From contig CP103021.1 in the NCBI GenBank assembly GCA_024752435.1, positions 1,488,001-1,552,000 of the forward strand: a DNA stretch of 64,000 nucleotides. The letters run 5' to 3'. A program made the position numbers and the translations under genes. Positions within the stretch are counted from its first letter, which is position 1; each line of letters begins with the position of its first letter. This DNA comes from Allantophomopsis cytisporea. Its lineage: Eukaryota > Ascomycota > Leotiomycetes > Phacidiales > Phacidiaceae. The notes under the pieces are model-generated. The model saw only the letters and a list, made by a program, of their open reading frames with translations. It was not told the origin of the DNA and searched no databases. This document shows, piece after piece, positions 12,931 to 24,014 of this stretch.

Positions 12931-14523
12931 GGAAGAGAATTTATCTTGAGCCGTGCGTCGCCATCACCATAAGAGCTGGGACCATTGTCAAATGCAACAC
13001 TCGTATGAGGTTTTTAATTAATCCTCGAATTTAAGGTGCATTTATGGGGGCTCATGAGCACCTATGCATGTATGTTTCTATTCTGAATGCAGAATAGCAG
13101 CCACAAGTCATTAAATGTACTTAGCCAACATATTCTCTTTCTACTCTTGTTTACAACCTCCGCATGAATGACAACTAATACTTCGAAAGCTTTGAACATC
13201 AGAAGCCTTAAATGAAGCTTGCTAGTATTGTGCTAAGATTTCACGCACTGGAAGGAGCTCGGCTCAAGTGACTGAGCCAATCTGTATACTTCCTGAGTTC
13301 TGATATATGAATACAGAAGATCAATTTCCGTGTCAAATAATCATCAATTTTCGTCAATATCGAGCCGATACTTCTGGCTCTGGCCCAAGGTTTTCTTTGT
13401 AGCACAAGAACTTTCTAGGTCGTTGAGATTCAACGGAAGAAAGATTGTAGACCAGATAAAAATTGAAAAAGCAATGTTAAATTGAAACAAGGGTTTTCTT
13501 TAAGAGCATAAGTGATCTTTCGAGATATCGATGAAGAAATATAAGCTAATGGTTTGAGATAATATGTGATGGTATACCATTTTACCACAATATATCGCAT
13601 ATGTTCGAGATTGAAATAATGTCTGCTGTTCCTGCCGTCGAATGTTCTTGGACCTCTCTGTATGCTTTATGCGAGCGAAAATTGGAGGATGTCAATAGTG
13701 GCTTGCCTTTCGTTGTTATACTAGTTAGCAAATTGGTGACAATAAAAATATCTTAATGGTGCCCATGCTTCTAATGAAAAGAAATCCCATCAAAATATGT
13801 AGAGAAATATATAACGACCTGTGGTTGGAAAGTTCTTGAATTGGTGATCGTTCATGATTAAGACTCGTGAGGTAGGCCTTTCGTCCATAAGAGAAAAGAC
13901 CATTCAGCTTCATATTTCCACTTCGTTATCTATGGTAGCTGATACACTGAGGTATGGGTAAGTATGTTAGACAGTATAATGCTACCATTGGTGTAGTAAG
14001 TTCAAACCTCTTCGTATTGTGATATATGTTTCGATTCCGTGTTGACATGAATGGGCATCGACCCAAATTGTGTACTGATAACACTAAGATAAATGCCACG
14101 CATCTTTTCAATAGAATCAAAGAAAGAACTCATGAGATTGAGAGAAGCTTCATAGTTATTCAGAACCCAATAGTTGGCATAATAATCTTCATTCTGTACA
14201 TATGGTAAGTGATGTGTTTGCTCAAGTCACCTGCTACATTCAAGTGCGGTTGGCACAACCGCAGACTTTTACTTGATTCATGATAGCCTCAAGTTGTCCA
14301 GAAGCGAGAAATCCGTGACTCGAGTTCAAGAGAAACTTGAATGTTAACGTACTTGCTATCTTTACTTCAACCTCCAGACGTGAAGCTATCTACGTGATGA
14401 TGCTTTAATTCTCCACCTCTCTTCACCTCATCAACTCGTACCCAACATCATCACGAGCTGCTATCAAAAGCTTCAATATTCATCAAACTCAATACATCAA
14501 GACGACTCAACACAATCATAACA

Positions 14524-15054
14524 ATGGGTAGGCACATAATAATCAAACCTTCATCACATAGCCTAACACGTCAATTAGGTCCAGATCCAGATCCAGATGC
14601 AATCGAGTTAGCACCTCTCCGTCCAGCATTCGTTGCCAGCCCTGCCTCAAAGCATGGTCCTCTCCCATCAACCCCATGCGTTCCTGGTCCATCTAAGCAG
14701 CCAAACAACCCAAACAGCCCAAACCAGCGAGAGTCTGATGGTGTTCGGAACATCTTCTATTACAGTTCTATCAAGCCATGGCCAGCTGATGACCGCGTGG
14801 TTGTCAATGCAGATGCCATTCCTCGAGATCCCTGGAATACCCCAGTCCGAGAAGATGAGGAGATGCGCCTCACAAGGAACGCCCGCCCTAGCTTCTGCTC
14901 AAGATACTGTAACTTCATCACTAAGTCGGCACTCAACGAATTCGTTGCTTTCCTCGTTGTCTGTGCTGTCATCGTTGGTCTCGTCTGTGCTGGTCTCGAG
15001 TATACTCGCAGAAAGAGGGCCCCAGATATCTCGCCGCATGGAAAAATGGCATGA
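14524..15054 (+). CDS. small single-pass membrane protein, function unknown
   Basis: Open frame of 176 codons from the ATG at 14524. The N-terminal two thirds is Pro/Asn/Ser-rich and probably disordered. One hydrophobic helix (EFVAFLVVCAVIVGLVCAGL) lies near residues 140-160 and is followed by a basic patch, EYTRRKR, suggesting a tail-proximal anchor with the short C-terminus on the cytosolic side. Four cysteines lie in or just before the helix. A perfect-looking 51-base intron (14528-14578, GTAGGC donor, CTAAC branch, TTAG acceptor) sits right after the start codon. Because 51 is a multiple of three and it has no stop, both spliced (159 residues) and unspliced (176 residues) messages are open. 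I do not recognise the family. Confidence 0.6.
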   Translation: MGRHIIIKPSSHSLTRQLGPDPDPDAIELAPLRPAFVASPASKHGPLPSTPCVPGPSKQPNNPNSPNQRESDGVRNIFYYSSIKPWPADDRVVVNADAIPRDPWNTPVREDEEMRLTRNARPSFCSRYCNFITKSALNEFVAFLVVCAVIVGLVCAGLEYTRRKRAPDISPHGKMA

Positions 15055-15930
15055 TTTGGTGGTACACCTACTATGCTTCTTACATCAGCTCTTGAGGTAC
15101 GGTTTGGGGGTTCATCGCGAGTTATTAATTTCAAGGTGGTTGAAACATAAGAAGCTACGCCACAACACGAAATCATGAGGAGCTTTATGTCATGGAAATG
15201 GTTAATTTTTTGTCTTTGGGAAATGTAATTGCAGGTGTTGCGGATGATGAATGATATCACAGGGAGGGACTGAACTAGTCTCATTTGTCTGGTTGAGGTA
15301 CGAACCAGTTAGGAATCTTGCTTTTACGGAATACAAGGTCTTCATACCATAGTTACATCCAGTGTTTATTGTGCAGTGATTTCTGGTTCTGTGTTTGGAA
15401 ATACATCAACATCATAGCTCGCCATATATCCTCAATGGCTTTCCGAATCCAGTCCTTCACTCACCTGAACTTTATTGCTGTTGAAGTCACACTCTTGCAA
15501 TTCCCCTGGATGTTTCCTCTCCCTTCAACTTTAAAGTCACCGATATAGATCTGGCTGAATCTTGTAGAAGTCTGATTATCAGGACACAAAAGTAGTCACA
15601 TTGTATTTATTGGAACAATTGCAAAGCAATGAGATCGTCGTATAGCGTAGCAGTCAGTTCCATAGTTTCGCAATCTTACGAATATTCGATCACGTCTTCA
15701 GTGCCCCAATACTTGTTTATCAGTCCTCTTAGCTATCAGCTTCTTAGAACTTTCAAAAGCCATAAGAAAAAGCTGACCACATCAGACAAACTGAAGAATT
15801 TCGCCAAAAATTGAATTAGCAAGCATTGAGACTATATATTGAGCCTCTGATATTCTACCTTGAAACCCCATTCATACGGTGTTGGATTTGCCGTTCCTCG
15901 TAGATTGCTTAGTAGAAGTCTGTGTGTGCG
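15055..15930. other. intergenic, AT-rich
   Basis: No gene seen. It lies between the 3' end of the small membrane protein gene and the 3' end of the decayed minus-strand gene. Confidence 0.5.
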
Positions 15931-18900
15931 CTACTTGACCGTTGGTTGCCTGGGTTTCCAGTTGGAAATGTTTTGCTTGAGTGTTTGTGTTCTGTTGTTC
16001 GCTGTCCAAGTCTTTATATCTTGGGAATCTTGTACCCTGACCACTTGTAGCTGCACGGAGGACAAGAGATGTAATGGCTGGATCCTTGGGATGTTTCGAG
16101 ATGTTATCTTGGATGTCCTTTTCTTCTTCTGGGTGGACTGGCGTACAAGGAGTACTAACATATCATCCTTATTTGAAAGATTTCCAAAGACAACCGCTCC
16201 ATCGTGCGTCTGGTCAGGATCTTTCCATGAATGAAAATCTACCTTAGTCGACATCCTACGGAATGAGCTAAGAACTTTCCTTTTTCGTCCTCTCTTCTCG
16301 ACCTTTTGAAGCATACAGGGTTTCCCCGTCTGTGCCTTGCAAGTCGTGGTTAAATTGAAAGAATTGGCGCGTAGCCAATACAAATTATCAGCTAAAGATT
16401 CTCCAGACTTGTCCGTGTGGATGAGTTGTTCAACGCATCGCATACTTGCTGTCGAAAGCTGCTTTCCAGCTGGTATTTCGGTCCATCGCTTGCAAACAGG
16501 AGGCCCTGCGGGATCAGGTCTAATGAGTTGTCCGAATCCCTTTCCGAAGATGACAAGAGTGCGAGGATTCTGTCCAATGTACCACCAATCTGAGTCATGC
16601 TCGTTATCAAGTTTCTTCCTACAAAATCCGACATTCATTCTAAGGATGTCCTTAAAATCGTAACCGAGTCTATGTTTCAACCGGGAAGATCTCATCATCG
16701 ATGCTTTATGATCCATAATAACGGCCTCCTGGGCAAGATCTAAGACTTTCATGAATGACAAGACATGTTCCAAAGACGTAGAAGGATCCTTGTCGTGATT
16801 TGGGCACAAACCGAACTTTCTCTCCCGGTTCGTCATGATCGTGTTATATGCAGCTTCGCCACCATCTGTATGAGATTCCGCGACGGGAATGTCCTCGCTA
16901 CCGAAAGTACGAGATATGTAGGCCTGCACAATATGTAGAAGCATGCAAATTTCTGTTACAAGCCAACCCCGCCTTTCTTGAACATCATAACCCAACAGCG
17001 GAGTTTCCTTCGATCTGTTGAGAGCTTGAACGGGTCCTATCGTTTCTCAAGAGACGAATACTGGAGAGGGGGATGAGAAGCTTGTCTTGCCTCCAACTGT
17101 CGCAGATAAGCCAACTCCACCCGGTCTAACAGCGAGTTTGGTACTGAAAGAAATTTCGTTGATAAATCCATGACTGCCTCGGTGGTCGGACAAGCTGCTT
17201 ATTGCTGCTGATGAGGATTGATCAATGGTAGATGCCCCTAGATAGATTAAAGCCTTCTGCCAACATCCTAGAATTGCTTTTCCAGTGAGAAATTCTCCAA
17301 GGTTGTCCATCTTGTATCAATCAACCTCCAGAAGAATTTTCGCACAATCTTCAATTGAAGATATGGATACCATGTGCCACTGAATGTGATTGGGAGTTTT
17401 TGATACGGGATACAACAATGAGTTCGAGTTTCTAAGAACACAGCCACCCTGAAACTCTATCGCTCTCGTGCATACGGCCAGTGGAAGCATAATAGCGGCA
17501 TCAATATCAAGTCCTCTCAGAAGTTTCATGTTGGATCCATCATCCCATCTCCGGCGTCCTTGAATAGAGTATCCAGGTGCAATTACGCCATGTTTCCAAA
17601 TTGGAGTCCAGCATGGCTTCTCATCATTCCGAAAGCTATAGGAAACTGGTATGTAAAGAGGATGGAGACCTATTACAATATGTTGCTTTTTGCTATCAAC
17701 GGGCCAACAGACAAAAGCAGCGGATTGAGCGAGTTGTCCAATGGATGATCTTCTAAATACTGATGCTAACCACAGTAGCTGCTCGCCAATAGCTGTCGCT
17801 TCAAGGTCGGTTCCTGTAAAGACAACTTCTGCGATTCCTGAACTCTGTTGAGATTGATCATGCCCCAATTTCATGGTCAACTGGGAATCCTGAGCGGATT
17901 GAGAGTCGGTACCTAGTCATATAAGAAAGATCTCATCGTCATCGCTAATTTGAGCTGACCAAAGTACTCTTGCACTGCTCTACTTAATGCCTCCAATGTT
18001 GACAGATCTCGTCTTCCCTAGGTTCTCTCCACATACTCTTGACATGGAACCGCTTCAGCGTATTCTGGACATCCAACGATGACTATCATCGTTCCAAAAT
18101 CAAGTCTCTGCTCAAGCGGAAACTCAATTTCAAGAAATTTCAGCAACGACCACCGGATTTGGAATACGGTTCTTCCTGTCCTGAGAGGCCCCAAGTAGCT
18201 TCGAATGTATTTAGCGATTACAGAGTTAGCGTCGTCCCTCAAAATTGAATGTCTAGCAACACCTCTCCTATCATCCCTGCTATCATAAGATTGTAAAGCA
18301 CACAGGTCATCGATTGTTCTGATAGGAGCGATATGAGACGTCCAAACCTTTTGAAACTTCTGGAATGCCATGCTGAGTGATAGAAGATACCGGTGAGGAC
18401 ACGGCCTGACCCATATAGTTCTCCGATCCATAGAAGGAGAATAGTTCTCACCTAAAGACTTCATCTTAACATTACATTTGTTAGCCATTGGTTACAAAAC
18501 AATATTGTTTCTATCTTAATAGTTGGTAAAATGAAATTTGAGTGATTCAGCTGGGAAATCAACCCAGTAAGAGTGTCCGCATCTTAGAAGACTCGCCAAC
18601 ACTCAATCCAACTGAAATTCTCAAGTTCTGCATATTAGAAAATCTCCTCGGGTGTGTATATGAGAACGAGGATCTCTAGGTAATTGAATATGTTTAGGAT
18701 AGTTATAAAGATTGCTATCACTTAGAATCACTGAGTATATAGGTAAGAACCAAACTTACCCTATTCCGAATATGTTTAACAAAACCGCCGGAGGCAAAGT
18801 ATAGTTCCATTCCCAGATCAATAATAAGAGCTATCAGGCAACGTTCCAGAATCCTCAGGCCTTCCAGAAAATCTTCTCTACTGCATATTAATTGAATGGG

Positions 18901-19204
18901 TCTTTCGTAAGGAGGGTTAACGATAATATCGGCCTGATCGTCTATGATATCATCTAACCACGCTTTAACTGAAGTTTCCAGTCTTGGCTCGAAAGTAGGG
19001 GTCGTGGAGTGCTTGGAAACAATGTCGGAAATCCCTGCGCCTTTGGAAATAACCATTAAGATGGTATCAATCTCGTCTGCGGAGGTGAACAAAACATAAT
19101 CGCCCTCCCTAGGCGCATACATTAGAGCCTATCAAATCGAGTCAGTACATGTACTCTTTCTAAGGTTAGCTTTGTGGATCTACTCCTGAATTTGAATAAG
19201 ACAT
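15931..19204 (-). pseudogene. decayed large fungal-specific gene with isolated in-frame stops
   Basis: A first exon (19184-19204) joins through a 55-base intron (19129-19183) to 18760-19128, giving MSYSNSGALMYAPREGDY and onward. Reading resumes near 18488 and is open to a TAG at 18018-18020. In another frame it stays open from about 17950 to 15931, roughly 670 codons, broken only by TGA at 17917-17919, 17317-17319 and 17047-17049. Random sequence would show about thirty stops there. Sequence on both sides of each stop looks protein-like, for example VGLSATVGGKTSF before and GPVQALNRSKETPLL after the last one. The frame change near 17.95-18.02 kb could be an intron (weak GTATGT or GTAGAG donors) or an indel. 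The predicted product would be a large soluble protein with a basic C-terminus (KRGRKRKV). I do not recognise a named domain. All three stops in the long frame are TGA, as expected if CGA arginine codons mutated to TGA. Confidence 0.65.
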
Positions 19205-19440
19205 GTTGTCTGGATGGTAATGAGGTGACTTCAGTAAAACCGTAGTATGTACACACCCAATTGATTTTTTACCAAGATGAGCAGAGAGACAACTATTTAT
19301 AAGAAGCAATTAAAGCCCTATAGTTGGTAGTTCGTGTAGCACTTAGAAGTGCGGTTACACTATACTGACACTATACTGTATGAGGAACTGCTGTTATACA
19401 TGATTCAAGAAGACTGATACTAGGATAAGATATATCCTGA

Positions 19441-19922
19441 CGATATAATACCTGTACAATGTTTTCAGATGCCATCTTTTATTCTGTTAATAAAGATATC
19501 CGCTGTTTTGGACCCTATTTCAAAATACTCGCTCATGCGGATTGCATATTCTCAAGCAGTTTTACAGAAGTCATCGATACCCAAATGCTATTTACAGTCT
19601 TTCCCAATCCCAGTTTTCTCAATTGTCGCCTTCTCAACAGTCTTTGCCTGATCCCTGATCAGCTGCATCTTTCCCAGCCTAACAATCTCAGCTGTGATCT
19701 TTAAATATACCTAGTAAAAGCGGCGTTGATGCGAACGTAAGCAACACCCTGGAAGACTATGTATGATGCGACGGTCAAGTTACCATATATAGATAATGTG
19801 TTGATGGATGTAGCCACACTTTTACGAGCGGGGTATTTAATACTGGAGAGAGACAAGAACAGAAGAAACCCAAAAGTATTCACCACAACGACAAGGATAT
19901 TTATTTTCCAGGCGAATACCAA
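19441..19922 (-). pseudogene. possible second decayed minus-strand gene segment
   Basis: An open frame at 19701-19922 begins with a hydrophobic stretch (INILVVVVNTFGFLLFLSL). Adjacent sequence from about 19703 down to 19441, in another frame, translates as an amphipathic, protein-like run (KITAEIVRLGKMQLIRDQAK ... YEYF-type helices) broken by TAG at 19588-19590 and TGA at 19552-19554 and 19465-19467. An acceptor-like TTTTACTAG just before KITAEI could link the two frames. It may be an eroded small membrane-anchored protein. The stop pattern resembles that of the neighbouring decayed gene. Weakly supported. Confidence 0.35.
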
Positions 19923-21015
19923 GAAAGATGTTTATATATGGGTTCACTATTGGAGCCTCGACATCGGTTGGTTCTGCAGATACCTTATCGTTCTATTTGC
20001 ATCAATCATCTCTTTGTTTCCAAATCAATAGGCTCATATCTTTTTCTGAGTTACTGATCAGAATTTGTAAGTACAGAAGCGTCAACCATCTCAAGCGACG
20101 TCAGTCCAGGATTAAATAATGGATTTCTGTGACAGTACCATTAGTATTGAGGCATTTTGGTTGTCTTGAGGAGTGATTACCGCCTCTTGCTTCGAAGTTA
20201 TACCCTCGATAGACATTGTGGGAGAAAAGAGATGACAGTACTACGGAAGTAAACAACCTTGATTATCAAGCGGGTGGATTGCGTTTATAGCTCCAAATTC
20301 GCTGCAAGAACAAGTATGCATGCTTTATACTTATATCTCTCGATTAAGGTGTTCTCTAATGGTCAATTGGCATTGGGCGGCAACCTATTAAGAGATAGGC
20401 TATGACCGTGTGAGTATGATATTAAACTCAAAGATCACATTTTAAAGTTGATAATACTAAGAAGTTTAGCCCCGGTAACGAAAATCTTCACTATAAAGTT
20501 ATGGGAACGCAAGGCAATCTTTAGAGCTCTGTTGCAAGAGTTCCGATGGCGATGAGAGAAGTACTGCGGCGTACCATCATAGTGAAGTACATTCCCTCAT
20601 CCTACCTGAGAAGTACAGTACAAAGTTGATTGAGCTTCTCTTTAATCTGTACATGGAAAGGATGTAGGTTTGTATCAGTATATCAACCTACTCCAATGAT
20701 TTGTGTATACAACTCGATATGCAATATCAAAACTCCGAGCGAAAGATATTGAGGTTTGTGTGTCATGATTCCTTGAAAGGTTGTTTGCAATGAAGAGTAG
20801 GAAGATTGTATTGTAGCGAGGCGCGGAGTAAGCACGCTAATTTCAGCCTTGTGCATGTGCATCCATAACCAGGCTGCTATCGTATCTGTACTTCTAAGAC
20901 CCCATCAACATCTCCAGGCGTCACAGTAACTCAGGATCCCAAGGCAATTCTTTATACTTCTATTCTGGACAAAACAGCAAGCTTTTCCTACGGATAAGGC
21001 CATACCACCGCCATC
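19923..21015. other. intergenic, upstream of SAGA subunit gene
   Basis: No gene recognised. The final part must contain the promoter and leader of the Sgf73 gene. Confidence 0.5.
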
Positions 21016-22516
21016 ATGGTTGATAGTCGTAAGGGTAAGACGGCACTTTCACGATCAATGCGACAGCAACTGACGCCTACAGCCTCGACCGGGCGGTCCG
21101 ATTCAGATGAAGAACCTCTTATCAAGAGCATCCCCAAGAAAGAGAAACTCAGTGGCCAAATAAAGTTGAAGAAACCGGCGCCAAAACCAAAGGATCCTGG
21201 AAATTGGATGGAATCTCATATGCTCGAGGGTACTATTCCTAACCCCCAATTCGCGACTTAGCTAAATTTACGACCTAGATCGCAAGAAAGGCAAAGCAGA
21301 TACTCCTTCGTCCAACTCAGTCGCTTCTCCTGGACCAGTAGTCAATCCTCTTGATGATAAAGTGCGTCAAACCTTCGCCACAGGACGACCATTAGAAGAT
21401 AGCCCCGAAACACTAAAATGCACTCATTGCAAGAAGTCCCTTTCCGCCGTTGCTATTCAAGCACATGTCGACAAATGTGTGAAACTCAAGAAGGAGAAAG
21501 CCGAGAGAAAGAAGGAGGCTAAGGCAGCGCGTGAAAAGGCAAGAGAAAAGGAGGAGAAGGCGGAGAAGGCGAAACTTGATGGCGATGGCGATACTAAAAT
21601 GGAAGACGATGACGACGACGATGACGCGGGAGATAAGAAGGCCAGTGTCTCTAAGGGCGCAAAGAAAACTGCAGGCAAAGCTACTGCAGGCGCTGGAGGC
21701 AAGAAACGTAAGGCCGATGGTGAAGCTGAGAAGGCACCCAAACAGAAGAAAAAGAAGGAAGAACCTAAGCCCAAGGTTCCGAAACCAAAAGGTATTTCAT
21801 CACCATCTTGATACAATACAAGATCCAATAAAGGAGAAAAGGTGGAGGTACTCGATGGATATCAATACTGACTTTTGATGAAGGACCTGTGGATGTAGAA
21901 AGACAATGCGGAGTTACTACGCCGTCTGGTGCACCCTGTGCACGTTCACTTACTTGTAAATCTCACTCTATGGGCGCCAAACGTGCTGTCCCAGGCCGTT
22001 CATTACCTTATGATATGCTTTTGGCTGCATACCAGAAGAAGAACCAAGCAAAGCAACAAAGTACGTTATTCTACGGATAACCAGATTGCATCTACTGACA
22101 ATCCTCTAGAAGCAGCAATCGACGCAAATGCTCCTATTCCATCAGAAGATGAGGCAGAAAACGGGCCTATCGATTCCGACGAGGAGAAGGAAGCAGTTAT
22201 GAATGCCCTTCGACACTGGCACCCCATTCCCCTTGTCCCCCAACCAGTGCTCATCTCCACTAAGCGCAAATACCAGCGCATGCGTCTGAAAGAGCAGCTC
22301 GACAACGCTTTCTCAGGTGGCGTCAACCCCTTTGCAGTCGTTGGTTATGGTGTACAGAAACTAGAAGAAGGTCATCCAGGCCTAGCGCCACCGCCTGGTG
22401 AGGAGGACGCTGAGGGCGAACCCGAAGTTCCGCAACGAAAAACAAGCGTTATCCTTCCGCCGGGCATGAATCTCAATCGCAAACCGAGTTTTAAGGGGGT
22501 AGCGCAAGCTACATAG
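21016..22516 (+). CDS. sgf73: SAGA complex subunit Sgf73 (SCA7 domain)
   Basis: Exons 21016-21229, 21279-21791, 21884-22060 and 22110-22516 give 436 residues in one frame. A zinc-binding motif, CTHCKKSL ... HVDKC, lies after residue 100. It is followed by a long Lys/Glu/Asp-rich low-complexity linker, then the SCA7 domain spanning the third exon: GPVDVERQCGV, GAPCARSLTCKSHSMGAKR and GRSLPYD. Ataxin-7/Sgf73 anchors the histone H2B deubiquitinase module to the SAGA coactivator, so the protein should act in the nucleus in transcription. The conserved Cys and His residues of SCA7 are all present. Introns are 49, 92 and 49 bases with clear branch points. The gene lies alone between non-related neighbours and looks intact. 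Confidence 0.92.
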
Positions 22517-23180
22517 TTTTGGCATAAGTTTGGTATGTCTCATTGATACGGGTATTGGTAATTCATTTGGCTTTGGATTTGGAAGGCTTGGTTGGGCTGG
22601 GAGGTCGTTTTGGGATACCCTCTGGTGTTTTGATAGTTCACGAAACTTTATTTGCTATAAACTCTTGGCTTCAAAGAGCGTCCTGTGAAGCTCTGTATCT
22701 TCATAATAGAACCGACTCTCTCTTTGTGAGTCTCAACACAATTAGTATATGTGGTCATTGTTAGGAGCTTCAAAAGGTATAGCGTTTCGTGAAAGCCATC
22801 ATGTAGGCTACTTTGCCATGCATCATTTCAAGATCTGGTATGTTCTGCAGCTGTTGACTAGTGAATACTGGCTACACTGCGGAGTTCTGCAGAGGAAAGG
22901 TAGCTATGAGGCTCGAATGTGTCCACCATCCATCTGGGGTTTCTTTATAAAAGAGTGGGTGTCACAGGACATCACCGCGTATATAATAAATGAGATGAAA
23001 CTTACCTTTCAACAAATACTACAGTAACGAGACTTATAAGAGTGTCTGGCTAAAGACTTACCGTAAGCTTTGGATACATGACATAACAAACATGGCTGCC
23101 CAAAAAGACTCAACACATTTTCTCAAACAAACGATACCATGTATGGCTGCTGGAACAGCTCCAGAGCTTGATCCTGATCA
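22517..23180. other. intergenic between convergent genes
   Basis: Holds the 3' ends of the Sgf73 gene and the DUF6590 gene. No further gene seen. Confidence 0.5.
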
Positions 23181-24014
23181 TCACGTTAGTTTCATGTGTT
23201 TGTTGAAGAGCTTTTGTATCCTTCTTGTGCTGATGTCATCAAGCTGACCTTCGATAGTTGCACAAAAGTCGTACCTGTGGGGTATTGGAAAAGTTATATG
23301 GACGAGAGATCTGGGATGGATTCCATGGAAGCCTAATGAAGGGAGCTCAAGTCTCCTGTTCACTATTAACGGCGGATGTGGCCCTATGGGCTTGAAATCC
23401 TTTTGCGTGTTATTAGCGCCTTTAAGCCTCACATGGTGGTCGGGGTTCAGGCCTTTTCGTAGACCCTTACCTTGGTAAGTGAAGATGGGAACAGCCACGC
23501 AGTGTTGTTTGAACTGCCGGACTACCACCATCTTACGGTACTTTCCTTGTACACCTCCCATAGTAGTCGCTGTGAAGTTGTAATCGCCAAGCTTGCCAGC
23601 ATGATTGAAATCCTGCTCATAATAAGCTGTACTGAAGACCACTCCAGGAGCGTAGCTACCCTCCTTGAACTTACTGTCGGTTTTTCGCTTCTTCTTGTAA
23701 GCTGCTTCACGTAATACTTGCAAGTGGTTCTTATGTCCACCCACAATTGTAAACCCCATGTCATCATCTTCCAAGACTTTACTGTCGGCTGGTGACTTTT
23801 CGTTCTCTTGCATAGCATCACCCTCTTTCGCTTTCTCTTCATCGCTGCTACTACGATCACTACTGTCGGCCTCTTGCAGCGCAGCAAAGGGGTTGGCCAT
23901 AGGAGGAGCAGGTCCACAAGAAGATAGTATAGAAGGTGTGATGCGAGACAGAGGTAAGGCAGCGGCTCTGCGTTTGGTAGATCCTCCAGATATAGAAGAT
24001 GTTGATGAAGACAT
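23181..24014 (-). CDS. DUF6590-domain protein
   Basis: An uninterrupted 277-codon frame starts at the ATG at 24014. The N-terminal 110 residues are Ser/Asp/Glu-rich and probably disordered. From there to the C-terminus the protein matches my memory of DUF6590: YAPGVVFSTAYYEQD, then YRKMVVVRQFKQHCVAVPIF, TYQGKGLRKGLNPDHHVRLK and ITFPIPHRYDF. DUF6590 proteins are common in ascomycetes and have no known biochemical role. The frame remains open upstream to 24341, but a strong donor (GTAAGT, at 24058) with an acceptor directly before the chosen ATG indicates a 44-base 5' leader intron; using it would shift the frame of anything upstream. I therefore prefer the start at 24014. Confidence 0.75.
   Translation of the reverse strand: MSSSTSSISGGSTKRRAAALPLSRITPSILSSCGPAPPMANPFAALQEADSSDRSSSDEEKAKEGDAMQENEKSPADSKVLEDDDMGFTIVGGHKNHLQVLREAAYKKKRKTDSKFKEGSYAPGVVFSTAYYEQDFNHAGKLGDYNFTATTMGGVQGKYRKMVVVRQFKQHCVAVPIFTYQGKGLRKGLNPDHHVRLKGANNTQKDFKPIGPHPPLIVNRRLELPSLGFHGIHPRSLVHITFPIPHRYDFCATIEGQLDDISTRRIQKLFNKHMKLT

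Larger units (their letters stand above)
7348..14523. other. gene-free stretch of about 7.2 kb
   Basis: No convincing gene on either strand. Frames of 60-166 codons occur but overlap each other on opposite strands, lack family motifs and often translate simple repeats. The stretch holds several microsatellites and homopolymers, listed separately. The left end is the promoter side of the beta-glucosidase and the right end that of the small membrane protein. A non-coding transcript is possible but nothing in the sequence proves one. A TATA-like element (tatataag) sits near 12185 without a recognisable gene after it. Confidence 0.5.

Noticed and set aside
17047..17319. TGA codons read as tryptophan, suggesting mitochondrial or other non-standard code
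   Set aside because: The same frame uses TGG for tryptophan many times, and neighbouring genes are standard nuclear intron-containing genes.
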